From NCBI RefSeq assembly GCF_028553885.1, contig NZ_CP067169.1, positions 2,286,385 to 2,350,384 of the forward strand: a stretch of DNA of 64,000 nt. The letters are read 5' to 3'. The translations under genes were made by a program, and so were the position numbers. Under the pieces are notes generated by a model. The model was given only the letters and a program-made list of their open reading frames with translations, made no database searches and was not told the origin of the DNA. Positions 53,145-62,132 of this stretch are shown here, piece after piece; within the stretch, counting starts at the first letter, position 1; each line of letters opens with the position of its first letter. Source of the DNA: Paracoccus aestuarii. GTDB lineage: Bacteria; Pseudomonadota; Alphaproteobacteria; Rhodobacterales; Rhodobacteraceae.

Positions 53145-54569
53145 TCAGGCCGCTTCGGGGCGGGGCTGAATGGGGGGGCTGACCTCGGCCGGGATCGGGC
53201 AGGTGTAGGGTGCCTCAGCCAGCCTTGCGTCCAGATCGGCGCGCGCGCGCGTCAGAAGGTCAGGATCGGTCAGGCAGTCCTGCGCCGTGGCGGCCATGAC
53301 CTTAGCAACCCAGGTCATCGCCTTGTGGGCCTGCGGGGTCTTTCCCTGCGCCGTGACCTGCCAGCTGTGACCCGGCGTGCCGATGGCCAGCGTCGCCGCA
53401 TGCGCCTGGACCGTTGGTACGATCCAGCTGACATCGCCCACATCGGTCGAGCCGATCATCGGCTCGCGCTTGGTGTCGCGCGGGACGATGAAGTCGCACA
53501 GCGGTGTCTCTGCTGCGGCCAACCCGACGCCGCGATAGGCGCTGGAGATGTCGCCGGCAGACAGCGTCGCCTGAATCTTGGCGGCGAAAGCGCGGTCGGT
53601 ATCATCGAATTCCGGCGGACCGAGCCGTTCGAAATTGGCCTGCATCGCCTCTTCCAGCGGCGTGTTCGCCAGCAGGTTAGACACCGCGCTCATGATCGAC
53701 ATCGAAACCTTGGTATCGGTCATCATCGCCGCGCCCTCGGCAATGCGCTTCACGCGCTCGTTCAGCTCGAACATGCCGGGCAGGTCGGGCGAGCGGATGG
53801 CAAAGCGCAGCTTGGCCTTGGCCTGCACGACGTTCGGCGCCACGCCGCCAGCATCGAGGAACGAGTAATGGATGCGGCTTTCCTGCGGCACGTGTTCACG
53901 CAGGTACTGCACGCCCGTACACATCAGTTGCGCCGCATCCAGTGCCGAGCGGCCCAGATGCGGCGCGGCGGCGGCATGGCTGGCGCGGCCAGTGAATTCG
54001 AAGTCCATCCGGGTGTTGGCAAGCGACAACGCCGGCGCAACCTCGTTGAAGCAATGGGGGTGCCACGTGATTGCGGCGGCAACGCCATCGAAGGCACCCT
54101 CGCGCGCCATGAAGGACTTGGCAGCGCCCCCTTCCTCGGCAGGGCAGCCGTAGTAGCGCACCCGGCCGGGGGTGCCCGTTTCCTCAAGCCAGTCCTTCAG
54201 CGCGCATGCCGCCAGCAACGCGGCCGACCCCAGAAGGTTGTGCCCGCAGCCATGCCCCTGCCCGTTGCCCGGCAGCGGGCGAGGCTCGGCCACCCCGGCC
54301 TCTTGGCTGAGGCCCGGCAGGGCGTCGTATTCACCGAGGAAGGCAATGATCGGCCCGCCCTCGCCGGCTTCGCCGATCACGGCCGTGGGGATGCCGGCGA
54401 CGTTCTCGGTGATCCGGAAGCCCTTTTCCTTCAGCATCGCGACATGCTCGGCGACCGAGGCATATTCCGTGTAGCAGATTTCTGGCATGCCCCAGACCCG
54501 GTCGGACAGCCCGATGAGGTCAGGTGCGTGCCTGTCCACGCTGCTCCAGATGTCGGCTTCGTTCTTCAT
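53145..54569 (-). CDS. M20 family amidohydrolase/peptidase (AbgB-like)
   Basis: The 474-residue protein has the M20 metal-site blocks FLGEYDALPGLS, GNGQGHGCGHNLLG and YYGCPAEEGGAAK, then TWHPH and SSDVGDVS-like GSTDVGDVSW near the C-terminus. AbgB-type enzymes cleave N-acylated amino acids or p-aminobenzoyl-glutamate. It lies 9 bases after the S9 peptidase and 32 bases before the binding-protein gene, so it is in the same operon. Confidence 0.9.
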   Translation of the reverse strand: MKNEADIWSSVDRHAPDLIGLSDRVWGMPEICYTEYASVAEHVAMLKEKGFRITENVAGIPTAVIGEAGEGGPIIAFLGEYDALPGLSQEAGVAEPRPLPGNGQGHGCGHNLLGSAALLAACALKDWLEETGTPGRVRYYGCPAEEGGAAKSFMAREGAFDGVAAAITWHPHCFNEVAPALSLANTRMDFEFTGRASHAAAAPHLGRSALDAAQLMCTGVQYLREHVPQESRIHYSFLDAGGVAPNVVQAKAKLRFAIRSPDLPGMFELNERVKRIAEGAAMMTDTKVSMSIMSAVSNLLANTPLEEAMQANFERLGPPEFDDTDRAFAAKIQATLSAGDISSAYRGVGLAAAETPLCDFIVPRDTKREPMIGSTDVGDVSWIVPTVQAHAATLAIGTPGHSWQVTAQGKTPQAHKAMTWVAKVMAATAQDCLTDPDLLTRARADLDARLAEAPYTCPIPAEVSPPIQPRPEAA

Positions 54570-54578
54570 GCTCGCTCC

Positions 54579-56363
54579 TCAAAGTTCCTGTGCGATGAAT
54601 TCGGCCAGCGTCCCGAAGACGCGCCGGATGTTGTCGATGCGCTTGAAGCCATGCCCCTCGTGCGAGATCCGCAGAAAGTCGCAGCGCCTGCCCAGCCCGA
54701 ACATCAGCGAGTTGATGATCTCGCTCTCGCAGGGGGGCACGCGGGGGTCGCGGTCGGCGTGGACCATCAGCAGCGGCGCGCGGACCCGGTCGATCCGGTT
54801 CACCGGAGAGATGCGGGCCAGCATCTCGGCGTCAGTCGCGGGATCGCCGTACTCGGCAACCCGGATCTGGCGCGCCCAAGGCCCGGTCGCCAGAAGATGC
54901 GTCGCAAAATTGCCAATCCCGTAGAAGTTGACCCCGCAGCGCCACAGATCGGGCGTCTCGGCCAGCGCAGCCATGACCATGTAGCCGCCGTACGAGCGCC
55001 CGAAGACGCAGGTGCGCGCACCGTCCACGGTACCGTCAGCAACCAGATAGGCCCGCAGCGCCGTCAGATCGACAAGGCTGTTCAGCCGCTTCTCCCGGTC
55101 GTCGAGCCCGTGATAGCGCCGCCCGTAGCCCGTCGAGCCGCGCACGTTCGGTGCGACGACCATGATCCCCTGCCGGACCAGCCATTGCACGTCGGCCCGC
55201 CATTCCGGACGCCACTGCATCTCGGGGCCGCCGTGGATGATGAAGACGGCGGGCCAGCCGGAGGGCGGTGCCTCGCCCTTCGGGCGATAGAGGAAAAAGG
55301 GCACGCGCAGCCCATCGAAGCTGTTGAAGGCGCTGAGTTCGGCCTCTACCTCGCCCGGCAGCGGCTCGGCGCCATGCCGCTTCACCGCGGTGTCGCCCGA
55401 CAAGGGCAGCTCCCATATGGCCGAGGGGTTGGCCGCGCCTGCGACGGCGCAGAGGGCGACGTTGCCGCCCGCAGGCACCGTCAGGCCGGTGACCACCCCG
55501 TCAAGCGGCACCGCCAGCGGGCGACTTTCTCCCGTGGTAAGGTTCACCCGCGCAAGCCGGCAGAAACCATCCTCATTGATGGTGACGACCGCGCTGTCCT
55601 GATCCGGCTCCCGCGCAAATGCGTCGAGATCGCAGCCCTCCGCGCGAAAGACGCAACCGGTGCTGGCGCCATGCTGGTCAAAGCCCCACAACGCCATACG
55701 GTCGCCCTCGAAATCGCAAAGCGCAAGACCGCCACCGGCTTTCAGCATTCGCGCCGCCGCAAACTTCACCCGGCGGTCAGCGTCGAGGACCGGGCTGCGC
55801 CGTCCCGTGGCGATCTCGACCAGTTCAAGCTTCTGGTCGCTGGCGGCACCCAGAGTACGGCGCACGAGCAGGCTTGCGCCGTCCGGCGCAAAACTCAGAA
55901 CCTCTTGATGGCCAGCCGCCTCTGCGACCGCCTGCACGGCACCCGTTGCCAGCTCCATCACCCGCAGATCCAACTGGTCCTTCTGCCGGTCGTTCGCGGT
56001 GAAGGCGATTTGCTGCCCATCCGGCGAAAAGGCGCCCCACATATGTACAGTCATCGGGTCCGCCGTCAGCGCCCGGATGGCACCAGTCTCCGGCTGCAGC
56101 AGATACAGCTGCCAGCGTTCGTCCCCGCCGCAATCCGCCGTAAACAGGATCTGGGTGCCGATCGGGCTCCAAGCAAAGCTGTTGACGGGCTCGGGATGAT
56201 CCGTCAGCTGCCTCGCCTCGCCATCTTCGATGATCCAGAGTTGCGGCATCCCACTGCGGTCGTCGATGAACGCCACCGCATCACCGGTGGGAGAGCATGC
56301 TGGAGCACGCGCCGAGGGAATTTCGACCAGCGGCAGGATGGAACTTGGATCAATTTGGGCCAA
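54579..56363 (-). CDS. S9 family (prolyl oligopeptidase-like) serine peptidase
   Basis: The protein has an N-terminal beta-propeller (repeats such as SPTGDAVAFIDDRSGMPQLW and SPDGQQIAFTAND) and a C-terminal alpha/beta hydrolase domain with HGGPEMQW, the nucleophile in FGRSYGGYM, the Asp in VHADRDPRVPP and the His in HEGHGFKR. Length is 594 residues from TTG at 56363, which I prefer because GAAAGGA stands 9 bases upstream; a longer frame would overlap pip deeply. It should trim proline-containing peptides in the cytoplasm. The start overlaps the pip stop by 14 bases. Confidence 0.88.
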   Translation of the reverse strand: MAQIDPSSILPLVEIPSARAPACSPTGDAVAFIDDRSGMPQLWIIEDGEARQLTDHPEPVNSFAWSPIGTQILFTADCGGDERWQLYLLQPETGAIRALTADPMTVHMWGAFSPDGQQIAFTANDRQKDQLDLRVMELATGAVQAVAEAAGHQEVLSFAPDGASLLVRRTLGAASDQKLELVEIATGRRSPVLDADRRVKFAAARMLKAGGGLALCDFEGDRMALWGFDQHGASTGCVFRAEGCDLDAFAREPDQDSAVVTINEDGFCRLARVNLTTGESRPLAVPLDGVVTGLTVPAGGNVALCAVAGAANPSAIWELPLSGDTAVKRHGAEPLPGEVEAELSAFNSFDGLRVPFFLYRPKGEAPPSGWPAVFIIHGGPEMQWRPEWRADVQWLVRQGIMVVAPNVRGSTGYGRRYHGLDDREKRLNSLVDLTALRAYLVADGTVDGARTCVFGRSYGGYMVMAALAETPDLWRCGVNFYGIGNFATHLLATGPWARQIRVAEYGDPATDAEMLARISPVNRIDRVRAPLLMVHADRDPRVPPCESEIINSLMFGLGRRCDFLRISHEGHGFKRIDNIRRVFGTLAEFIAQEL

Positions 56364-57327
56364 CGGCGTGGGTCCTTTCGAGCAGCCGCTGCGTCGCCGC
56401 CCGCTGCGCGGCGAGCATGGCGGGTGAGCTGGCATGATTGGCAAGCGTGACGATCTCGAACCTCGCCTCGGGCCACGCTTTGTGCAGATCCCAAGCTGAG
56501 GTCATGGGCGTCACCATGTCGTAGCGCCCCTGCAGGATCTCGGCCGGAATGTGGCGGATACGGTCGATGCCCGCCAGCAGCGCGCCTTCAGGCAGGAAGA
56601 AACGGTTCATGCAGTAATGGGTGAACAACCGCGCCACCGGCAGGTACCGGGCCGGACTGCTCAGAAGATGCGCGACATGCGCTTCGTCGGGTTCCAGCGT
56701 CTGCGTCCGAGCCGAGAAGTTCCGCAGCGCCCATGCCGCCGATTCCTGCACTGCCAAATCTGCCGAGATCAAACGGTGGTAGAAAGCCGTCAGCAGGTCG
56801 CCCCGTTCATCGGCCGGGACGTGGCTGGCAAAGTGCTCCCACTCATCGGGAAAGACCGAGGCGATGCCGTGGAACCACCAGCGGACCTCTTCCGGCCGGC
56901 CGAGGAAGATCCCGTGCAGGCGCAGCGCCAGGACCCGTTCGGGATGCGCTTGGGCGTAGGCAAGCGCAAGGCAGCTTCCCCAGGAGCCCCCGGCGACCAT
57001 CCAGCTGTCGAAGCCGAAGTGCGTGCGAATTCGCTCCAGATCCTCGATCAATAGCGCGGTGGTGTTGCCGTCCAGCTCCGCGCTTGGCGTCGAGCGGCCT
57101 GCGCCACGTTGGTCGAACAGCACGAGGTCGTGGCGGGATAGATCGAAGCTGTTCAAGCAGGCATATGACAGGCCCGCTCCGGGTCCGCCGTGCAGAAAGA
57201 CCGTCGGGAGGGCGCCGGCAGTCCCGTGCCGCTCGAGGTGAAGCTCATGCCTGGAGTGAACTGCCAAGCGCTCCTCAGAGCGTTGCGTGCCACAGACAGT
57301 GCCCGGTTGATGAAAGGCGTCTACCAT
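56350..57327 (-). CDS. pip: proline iminopeptidase (S33 family)
   Basis: The 325-residue alpha/beta hydrolase has the S33 landmarks VFLHGGPGAGLSYACLN, FDQRGAGRSTP, the nucleophile elbow GGSWGSCLALAYA, GRYDMVTP carrying the Asp, and NHASSPA near the C-terminal His. It removes N-terminal proline from peptides. It is the first gene of the peptide-salvage operon. Start at 57327 (MVDAFHQPG) fits family length; an in-frame Met at 57378 lies inside the palindromic region and would add 17 residues. Confidence 0.88.
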   Translation of the reverse strand: MVDAFHQPGTVCGTQRSEERLAVHSRHELHLERHGTAGALPTVFLHGGPGAGLSYACLNSFDLSRHDLVLFDQRGAGRSTPSAELDGNTTALLIEDLERIRTHFGFDSWMVAGGSWGSCLALAYAQAHPERVLALRLHGIFLGRPEEVRWWFHGIASVFPDEWEHFASHVPADERGDLLTAFYHRLISADLAVQESAAWALRNFSARTQTLEPDEAHVAHLLSSPARYLPVARLFTHYCMNRFFLPEGALLAGIDRIRHIPAEILQGRYDMVTPMTSAWDLHKAWPEARFEIVTLANHASSPAMLAAQRAATQRLLERTHAVGPN

Positions 57328-57363
57328 GCGGGAAGGGTATTCAGCCGGACATTCCGGTAGCAA

Positions 57364-57403
57364 ATGCGAAATTCGCATGACCAATCCGTTAAACGGATCG
57401 GTC
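57364..57403. promoter_or_regulatory. two adjacent perfect palindromes upstream of pip (operator candidate)
   Basis: ATGCGAAATTCGCAT (57364-57378) is a perfect 7-1-7 palindrome. Directly next to it, 57379-57403 has a perfect ATCCGTT-A-AACGGAT core within a longer GACC...GGTC dyad. They lie 37-76 bases before the pip start, where a repressor or activator of the peptide operon would bind. Confidence 0.68.
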
Positions 57404-57606
57404 GTGGTCCCCTTGGGCCATTCGCCTGCAGTTGCAGGGGCAACCACGCTGGCGGCCAGACGGAATGCCCGGGCGTGCGTCTGTACTCCGCGCCGGTTTT
57501 TCAGGCAAGGCATCAGGAATCGTGCAGAATATGAAGATTCCGCTCGAGGCACTGGTGCAGGTCGCGTCTACAAGCAAAAGCTCAACGCGACCTGCAGAGC
57601 ATCTTG

Positions 57607-57945
57607 TCAGAAGCTGCGAGTCAGGGTCAGCTTGACGTTGCGCCCCGGCGCGGAGCCGGTCACCCAGGTCGCGGGGACGTAGTCGCGGTTCGTCACGTTG
57701 TCGATGCCGAGACTGACGTCGAGCACCGCATCATCCGGCAACGCCTCGCGCAACGCCGCCTCGGCGGCCGCGTCAGCGAGGCCATGTCCGCGTCTTAACT
57801 GCGCGATCAGCAGCGCCCGATCGAGCGGCGCCAGGCACAGGTGGGTCACGCCGGGCACCTCTCCTCCCTGCAGCTGCGGTGGCAAGACGCCCAAATCTGG
57901 CACCGGCAGGATCAGCGCGCCGCTACGTCCCATCGCGTCTTCCAC
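57607..57945 (-). pseudogene. TonB-dependent receptor C-terminal remnant in a chimeric frame
   Basis: The last 40 codons read VSLGIDNVTNRDYVPATW and APGRNVKLTLTRSF, the penultimate and last beta-strands with the terminal Phe of a TonB-dependent (hemin/siderophore type) outer-membrane receptor. The first 70 codons (GALILPVPDLGVLPPQLQGG, LAPLDRALLIAQLRRGHG) are not receptor sequence and are not recognised. No barrel precedes it. This looks like a deletion join of two genes. Confidence 0.7.
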
Positions 57946-58244
57946 GAGGTGTCACGTCTCGCTGGAAATCAACACTCAGCACTCAGTACGGAAAGAGCAT
58001 CAGCTACCAAGTAAAAGTGACATAAATCCGTTTACTGGTATATTAATACCGATGTGGTGGGCTCGTGGGACGGGCATCAGTAGGCGCGCGCATAGGGCTG
58101 CATTGCAGGCGCCAGACGTTCATCTTGTCTCGGCCGCAGCGCAATTGATCACTGGGGCGACACCTACGCCTACTCGTAACGGCCGTTTGGTTCAGATGCG
58201 GAGCTGAAATGTGGGTGAAAGGTGCGCAACGGGCCAGCACGTTG
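57946..58244. other. intergenic region with a small AT-rich inverted repeat
   Basis: 299 bases without a gene. GGTAT-ATTA-ATACC at 58037-58050 is a perfect 5-bp dyad in an AT-rich stretch, unlike the surroundings. The rest shows nothing clear. It separates the ArgE-like gene from the receptor remnant. Confidence 0.5.
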
Positions 58245-59435
58245 CTACGGGTAATTGTGCTCCCGCCACAGATCCGCATCCTGCTCCAGCGTACCCGTGA
58301 TCAGGGCAAGCAAGTCTTGGCAGCGGACCAGCTGCTCTTGGGCGACGAACTCGTCCGGGCGGTGCCCTTGGGCCATATGGCCGGGGCCACAAACCAGCGT
58401 CGGCGCATTGAAGGCCTGTGCGAACAGGCCGGCCTCGGTGCCGAAAGCCACCTTGATCGGCGGCTCGTCCTGGCCGAGCAGCTTCTGCAGAAAGGCAGTG
58501 GCGGGACTGGTGTCAGGGGTGTCGAGGCCGGGATAACCCGTGACTTCCTGCACCTCGATCCACACCTCGGGAAAAAGCTTGCGATGGGGGGCTGCAACCG
58601 CCTCGGCGTCCATGCGGATCGCCTGCAGGATCGCGTCGGGATCGTCCGCCGCGACATTGCGCAGCTCCAGCTCCATGTCGCAGCGCTTTGGAACGATGTT
58701 CAGCGCCGTTCCGCCATGCATCGTGCCGACATGGATCGTCGAATACGGAATGTCGTAGGCAGGGTCCCGAGCCCCTTCGGCCCGCAGCGCGTCCTGACGC
58801 GCCTGCATCCGGCCGATGAACGCCGCGCCCAGATGCAGGGCATTCAGGGCGGTCGGCGCCAAGGCTGAATGCGCCTCCTGGCCGTGGCAGCTGGCGGTGA
58901 GCGCCCGCTTGCCCTTGTGGCCGGATGCGATCCGCATTCCGGTTGGCTCTCCGATCAGGCACAGGGCGGGACGTTCCGGATGCGCGCGGCGCGCCTCCAG
59001 CATGGACCGCACCCCGACGCAGCCGATTTCCTCGTCGTAGGATATGGCAAGATGCAAAGGACGCTTCAGCGGGCGTTCGGCCGCGCGCAACATGGCGTGA
59101 ATAGCCACCGCAAGAAAGCCCTTCATGTCGGCCGCCCCACGCCCGTAGAGCAGACCGTCCCGTTCGTGCAGCGTGAAGGGATCGGTCGTCCATTGCTGCC
59201 CCTCAGTCGGAACGACGTCGCTATGGCCCGACAGCACCACGCCTCCGGCAATGGCTGGGCCGGTGCTGGCCCACAGGTTCGCGCAGGTGCCGCTTTGGTC
59301 GGGATAGCGGGTCAGGCGCACACCCACCGGACGCAGCAGTCCCTCGACATAGTCCAGCAAGGCCAGGTTGGACTGCCGCGAGATCGTCGGAAATGCGATC
59401 AGACGTTCGAGGATCTTGAGGATTTCAGCCGTCAT
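58245..59435 (-). CDS. M20 family deacetylase, acetylornithine deacetylase (ArgE)-like
   Basis: The 396-residue protein has LSGHSDVVPTEG, GRGAADMKGFLAVAIHAM, SYDEEIGCVGVRSML (general-base Glu), GEPTGM and FGTEAGLFA, the full M20A/ArgE set. It deacylates N-acyl amino acids; acetylornithine is the named family substrate. It follows a LysR gene and a RidA/DUF1028 pair, as often seen in amino-acid catabolic islands, so an N-acyl amino acid other than acetylornithine is equally possible. Confidence 0.87.
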   Translation of the reverse strand: MTAEILKILERLIAFPTISRQSNLALLDYVEGLLRPVGVRLTRYPDQSGTCANLWASTGPAIAGGVVLSGHSDVVPTEGQQWTTDPFTLHERDGLLYGRGAADMKGFLAVAIHAMLRAAERPLKRPLHLAISYDEEIGCVGVRSMLEARRAHPERPALCLIGEPTGMRIASGHKGKRALTASCHGQEAHSALAPTALNALHLGAAFIGRMQARQDALRAEGARDPAYDIPYSTIHVGTMHGGTALNIVPKRCDMELELRNVAADDPDAILQAIRMDAEAVAAPHRKLFPEVWIEVQEVTGYPGLDTPDTSPATAFLQKLLGQDEPPIKVAFGTEAGLFAQAFNAPTLVCGPGHMAQGHRPDEFVAQEQLVRCQDLLALITGTLEQDADLWREHNYP

Positions 59436-59448
59436 CGGTGTCCTCGTC

Positions 59449-60375
59449 TCAGCTTTTCATGCCCGGTAAGGCACCGGCGTCGGAAATCTCGTGGCAGTGG
59501 TCGATGAAGGCCTGAATCGTGCGCGAGACATGGGCTGCGCGCGACAGGGCGATTCCAAGGCGCAAGTGAGGTACATCGGTCTTCAGCGGAACGAATTTCA
59601 GCGGCTTGCCGTCCATCGAAGACTCCGACACCGTCCGCAGATTGGCGATCCCGAATCCATACCCGTTTGCAATCAGGCCACGCTGGATCGAGATCTCATT
59701 CGTGCGCTCGGCGATGCGGGGGCGACGGCCCAGGGTTCGGAACAGCGACAGGAAGTAGTCCGAGCTGTGCGGCATATCCAGCATCACCATGTCATGCTCC
59801 AGCAGGTCACCGGCCGTGACCGAGGTCTTGTCGGCCAGCGGATGATCCACGTCGAAGATCGCGAAGGGCGGCAGGTCCCGCAGGGGGTGAAAGTCGATAT
59901 CGCTCGGGATGGACATGTCATAGGTCAGCGCAAGGTCGATACGAGACGCGCCGAGTGCGTCGAAGATCTGCGCCTGATCCAGCTCCAGCTGACTGAACTC
60001 GACATTCGGATAGCGCGTCTCGAAGCTGCGCCGCAGCTGCGGCACCATCAACTGCACGAAGGTGCGCAGGCACCCCACGCGCAGCGATCCCAGGACGCTG
60101 CCGGTGTGGATATGGGCCAGATCGTTCAGCTTGGCCGCGCTGGCCAGCACGATCCTCGCCTGTTCCATGAATTGCTGGCCCACCGGTGTCAGCGCCGAAC
60201 CTTGGGCGTGCCGCCGGGTGAACAGCTGCACGCCAAAGCCCGCCTCGAGCTGGGCGATGGCGGACGACATCGAGGGCGCCGTCACGTTCACCTTCTCAGC
60301 GGCCAGCGCGATGCTGCCCGCCTCGCCCACGGCAATGAAATATTCAAGCTGTCGCAGAGTGAACCTGAGCGGCAT
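59449..60375 (-). CDS. LysR-family transcriptional regulator
   Basis: The 308-residue protein has the HTH LRQLEYFIAVGEAGSIALAAEKVNVTAPSMSSAIAQLEAGFG at residues 7-50, followed by a LysR-type sensor domain (TPVGQQFMEQAR). It sits in the middle of a co-directional gene series, 14 bases after the DUF1028 gene and 13 bases before the ArgE-like gene, so it is transcribed with the genes it may control. Confidence 0.92.
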   Translation of the reverse strand: MPLRFTLRQLEYFIAVGEAGSIALAAEKVNVTAPSMSSAIAQLEAGFGVQLFTRRHAQGSALTPVGQQFMEQARIVLASAAKLNDLAHIHTGSVLGSLRVGCLRTFVQLMVPQLRRSFETRYPNVEFSQLELDQAQIFDALGASRIDLALTYDMSIPSDIDFHPLRDLPPFAIFDVDHPLADKTSVTAGDLLEHDMVMLDMPHSSDYFLSLFRTLGRRPRIAERTNEISIQRGLIANGYGFGIANLRTVSESSMDGKPLKFVPLKTDVPHLRLGIALSRAAHVSRTIQAFIDHCHEISDAGALPGMKS

Positions 60376-60389
60376 CGCGTGTCTCCGGC

Positions 60390-61064
60390 CTATTCGTCGC
60401 CCGGCACGCCGTAGGACGGCGCGGCCTGCGGATCAAGCGCGCGGGTGACATAGTCGTCCATCTGGGGGTGAAAGACCTCCCACGCGCGTTCAAGCGCGGC
60501 TATTGGACAATCGTCCGACCAGTCGATGCGCAGCTCGGCCAAGGGCCAGCTCTGGCGGTCCACCAGCAGCAGGCCCGCGGAGTGGACCGGCCCCGCCTCG
60601 CCGCCGGCATCCAGACCCGCCCGCAGCGCGCCGACCAGCCGGGCGCCCAGATGCCCGGTCGAGGCGCCGAAATGCTGGACCATCACCTCGGGCACGCCCG
60701 CATCGGCCAGAAGGTTGCCGGCGGCGGCGGTGTCGCGACCCTGCGCCTCGGACCACATGCCCAGAACCTGCGTGCCGGAATAGATCGCGCTTTCGCCGCT
60801 GCGCCCCACGGCCAGCACCTGGCGATAGGCCATGTGCGCGCCCGCGCGTTCCAGGATCGCCAGCGCCTCGGCCGGGGCGGCGCCGCGCGCCATCAGGTCC
60901 AGCGCATGCGGCCCGAGGCGCGGATCGGTGACGTTCTGTGTCGCCACCGCGCCCACGCCTGCCCGCGCGAAGGAACAGCGCGCCGCGACCGCGGGTGAGG
61001 AGGACGAGATCGCGACCCCGAACATGCCGCTGTCGGGGCAATGGCCGATGATGGAAAAGGTCAT
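60390..61064 (-). CDS. DUF1028 family protein (putative Ntn-type hydrolase)
   Basis: The 224-residue protein begins MTFSIIGHCPDSGMFGVAIS, then SSPAVAARCSFARAGVGAVATQ, the DUF1028 signature, thought to be an Ntn-hydrolase-like fold. Proteins of this family are often next to RidA and amino-acid transport genes, as here. Its ATG overlaps the RidA stop by 4 bases. The chemical role is unknown. Confidence 0.87.
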   Translation of the reverse strand: MTFSIIGHCPDSGMFGVAISSSSPAVAARCSFARAGVGAVATQNVTDPRLGPHALDLMARGAAPAEALAILERAGAHMAYRQVLAVGRSGESAIYSGTQVLGMWSEAQGRDTAAAGNLLADAGVPEVMVQHFGASTGHLGARLVGALRAGLDAGGEAGPVHSAGLLLVDRQSWPLAELRIDWSDDCPIAALERAWEVFHPQMDDYVTRALDPQAAPSYGVPGDE

Positions 61065-61498
61065 GCCGCCCCCTGCGCCGCATCGTCGGGAATGACGGCG
61101 GTCGCGTCGATCTCGACCAGCCAGTCGGGACGGGCCAGCGCGACGACGGTCAGGCCGGTGCAGACCGGGAAGACGCCTTTGATATATTCGCCCATGGTGC
61201 GATAGACCGCCTCGCGGTGGCGCACATCGGTCAGATAGACGACCAGCTTGGTCACATGCTCCATCCGGCCGCCGCATTCTTCGACCAGCTGGCGGATGTT
61301 CTGCATGACCTTGTGCGTCTGCTCGACCGGGTCGTGGCTGGGCAGGTTGACGGCGGTGTCCAGATCCTGCGGGCACTGGCCGCGCAGGAAGATCGTCGTG
61401 CCGCCTTTGGTCACGACGGCCTGGCACAGGTCGTTGTCCAGGTTCTGTTCGGGATAAGTGTCGCGGGTGTTGAACTTGCGATGGCGGTAATGGGCCAT
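61061..61498 (-). CDS. RidA family protein (enamine/imine deaminase-like)
   Basis: The 145-residue protein has IFLRGQCPQDLDTAV, VMQNIRQLVEECGGRMEHVTKLVVYLTD and PVCTGLTVVALARPDWLVEIDATAVI. The active-site Arg of RidA is normally in a block of the type RxA.VVxL. Here the corresponding position reads ALARPDWLVEIDA and I do not see that Arg, so this may be a RidA paralogue (Rid2-7 type). Context with DUF1028 and an ABC transporter supports amino-acid or pyrimidine catabolism. Confidence 0.85.
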   Translation of the reverse strand: MAHYRHRKFNTRDTYPEQNLDNDLCQAVVTKGGTTIFLRGQCPQDLDTAVNLPSHDPVEQTHKVMQNIRQLVEECGGRMEHVTKLVVYLTDVRHREAVYRTMGEYIKGVFPVCTGLTVVALARPDWLVEIDATAVIPDDAAQGAA

Positions 61499-61526
61499 GG
61501 GTGTCGTCTTTCCTTGAAGGGATCGT

Positions 61527-62132
61527 TCAGGCGAAGGGCCGCGTTGCGGCCATTGCGGGACGTTGGTCGAACTCGGCCTGCCACGCGGCCAGCCCGCCCC
61601 GACCGTCCCGCCAGTCCAGATCGGGAAAGCGGAAGTCCAGCCAGCCGAGCGCGCAACCATATGAGATCGCGCCGATATCAGCGCAGCCCGACGCCGGCAG
61701 GTCGGCGGCCATGGCATCCAGCCCGTCCGCGATCTTGGCGGACTGCGCCTCGATCCAGCCGGGCGATTGCTGCGCCTCGGGCCGGGCCAGCCGCTCGTAA
61801 CGGATCAGCAGCGCGGCATCCAGAACGCCGTCCGCCAGCGCCTGCCGGCGCAGCGCGGTCCAGCGCAGGGGACCGGGCGCGGGGAACAGCCCGCCACCCG
61901 CCTGCGCATCCAGATATTCGCAGATGACGCGGCTGTCATAGAGCGCGATGCCATCGGCCGTCATCGCGGCCGGCACCTTGGCCAGCGGGTTGAAGGCCGC
62001 GATCCGATTGTCGCGCTGGACGGGATGGGCGGCGCTGTCCAGCCGCTCGATGCTGTCCTGAACGCCCAACTCGTGCGCCGTCACCATGACCTTGCGCACG
62101 AAGGGCGAGGCCGAGCCCCAATAAAGCCTCAT
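61527..62132 (-). CDS. glutathione S-transferase family protein
   Basis: The 201-residue protein has an N-terminal thioredoxin-like domain (MRLYWGSASPFVRKVMVTAHELG, with Ser at the usual catalytic position; KVPAAM and DSRVICEYLD for glutathione binding) and a C-terminal helical domain with GCADIGAISYGCALGWLDFR. The gene overlaps the oxidoreductase upstream by 4 bases, so they are coupled. Detoxification or isomerisation in the same pathway is likely, substrate unknown. Confidence 0.9.
   Translation of the reverse strand: MRLYWGSASPFVRKVMVTAHELGVQDSIERLDSAAHPVQRDNRIAAFNPLAKVPAAMTADGIALYDSRVICEYLDAQAGGGLFPAPGPLRWTALRRQALADGVLDAALLIRYERLARPEAQQSPGWIEAQSAKIADGLDAMAADLPASGCADIGAISYGCALGWLDFRFPDLDWRDGRGGLAAWQAEFDQRPAMAATRPFA

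Noticed and set aside
53004-56450. An 1148-codon plus-strand frame opposite dppA, the M20 gene and the S9 peptidase
   Set aside because: It spans three confidently assigned genes and intergenic DNA and has no recognisable domain. It is a shadow of GC-rich codon use.
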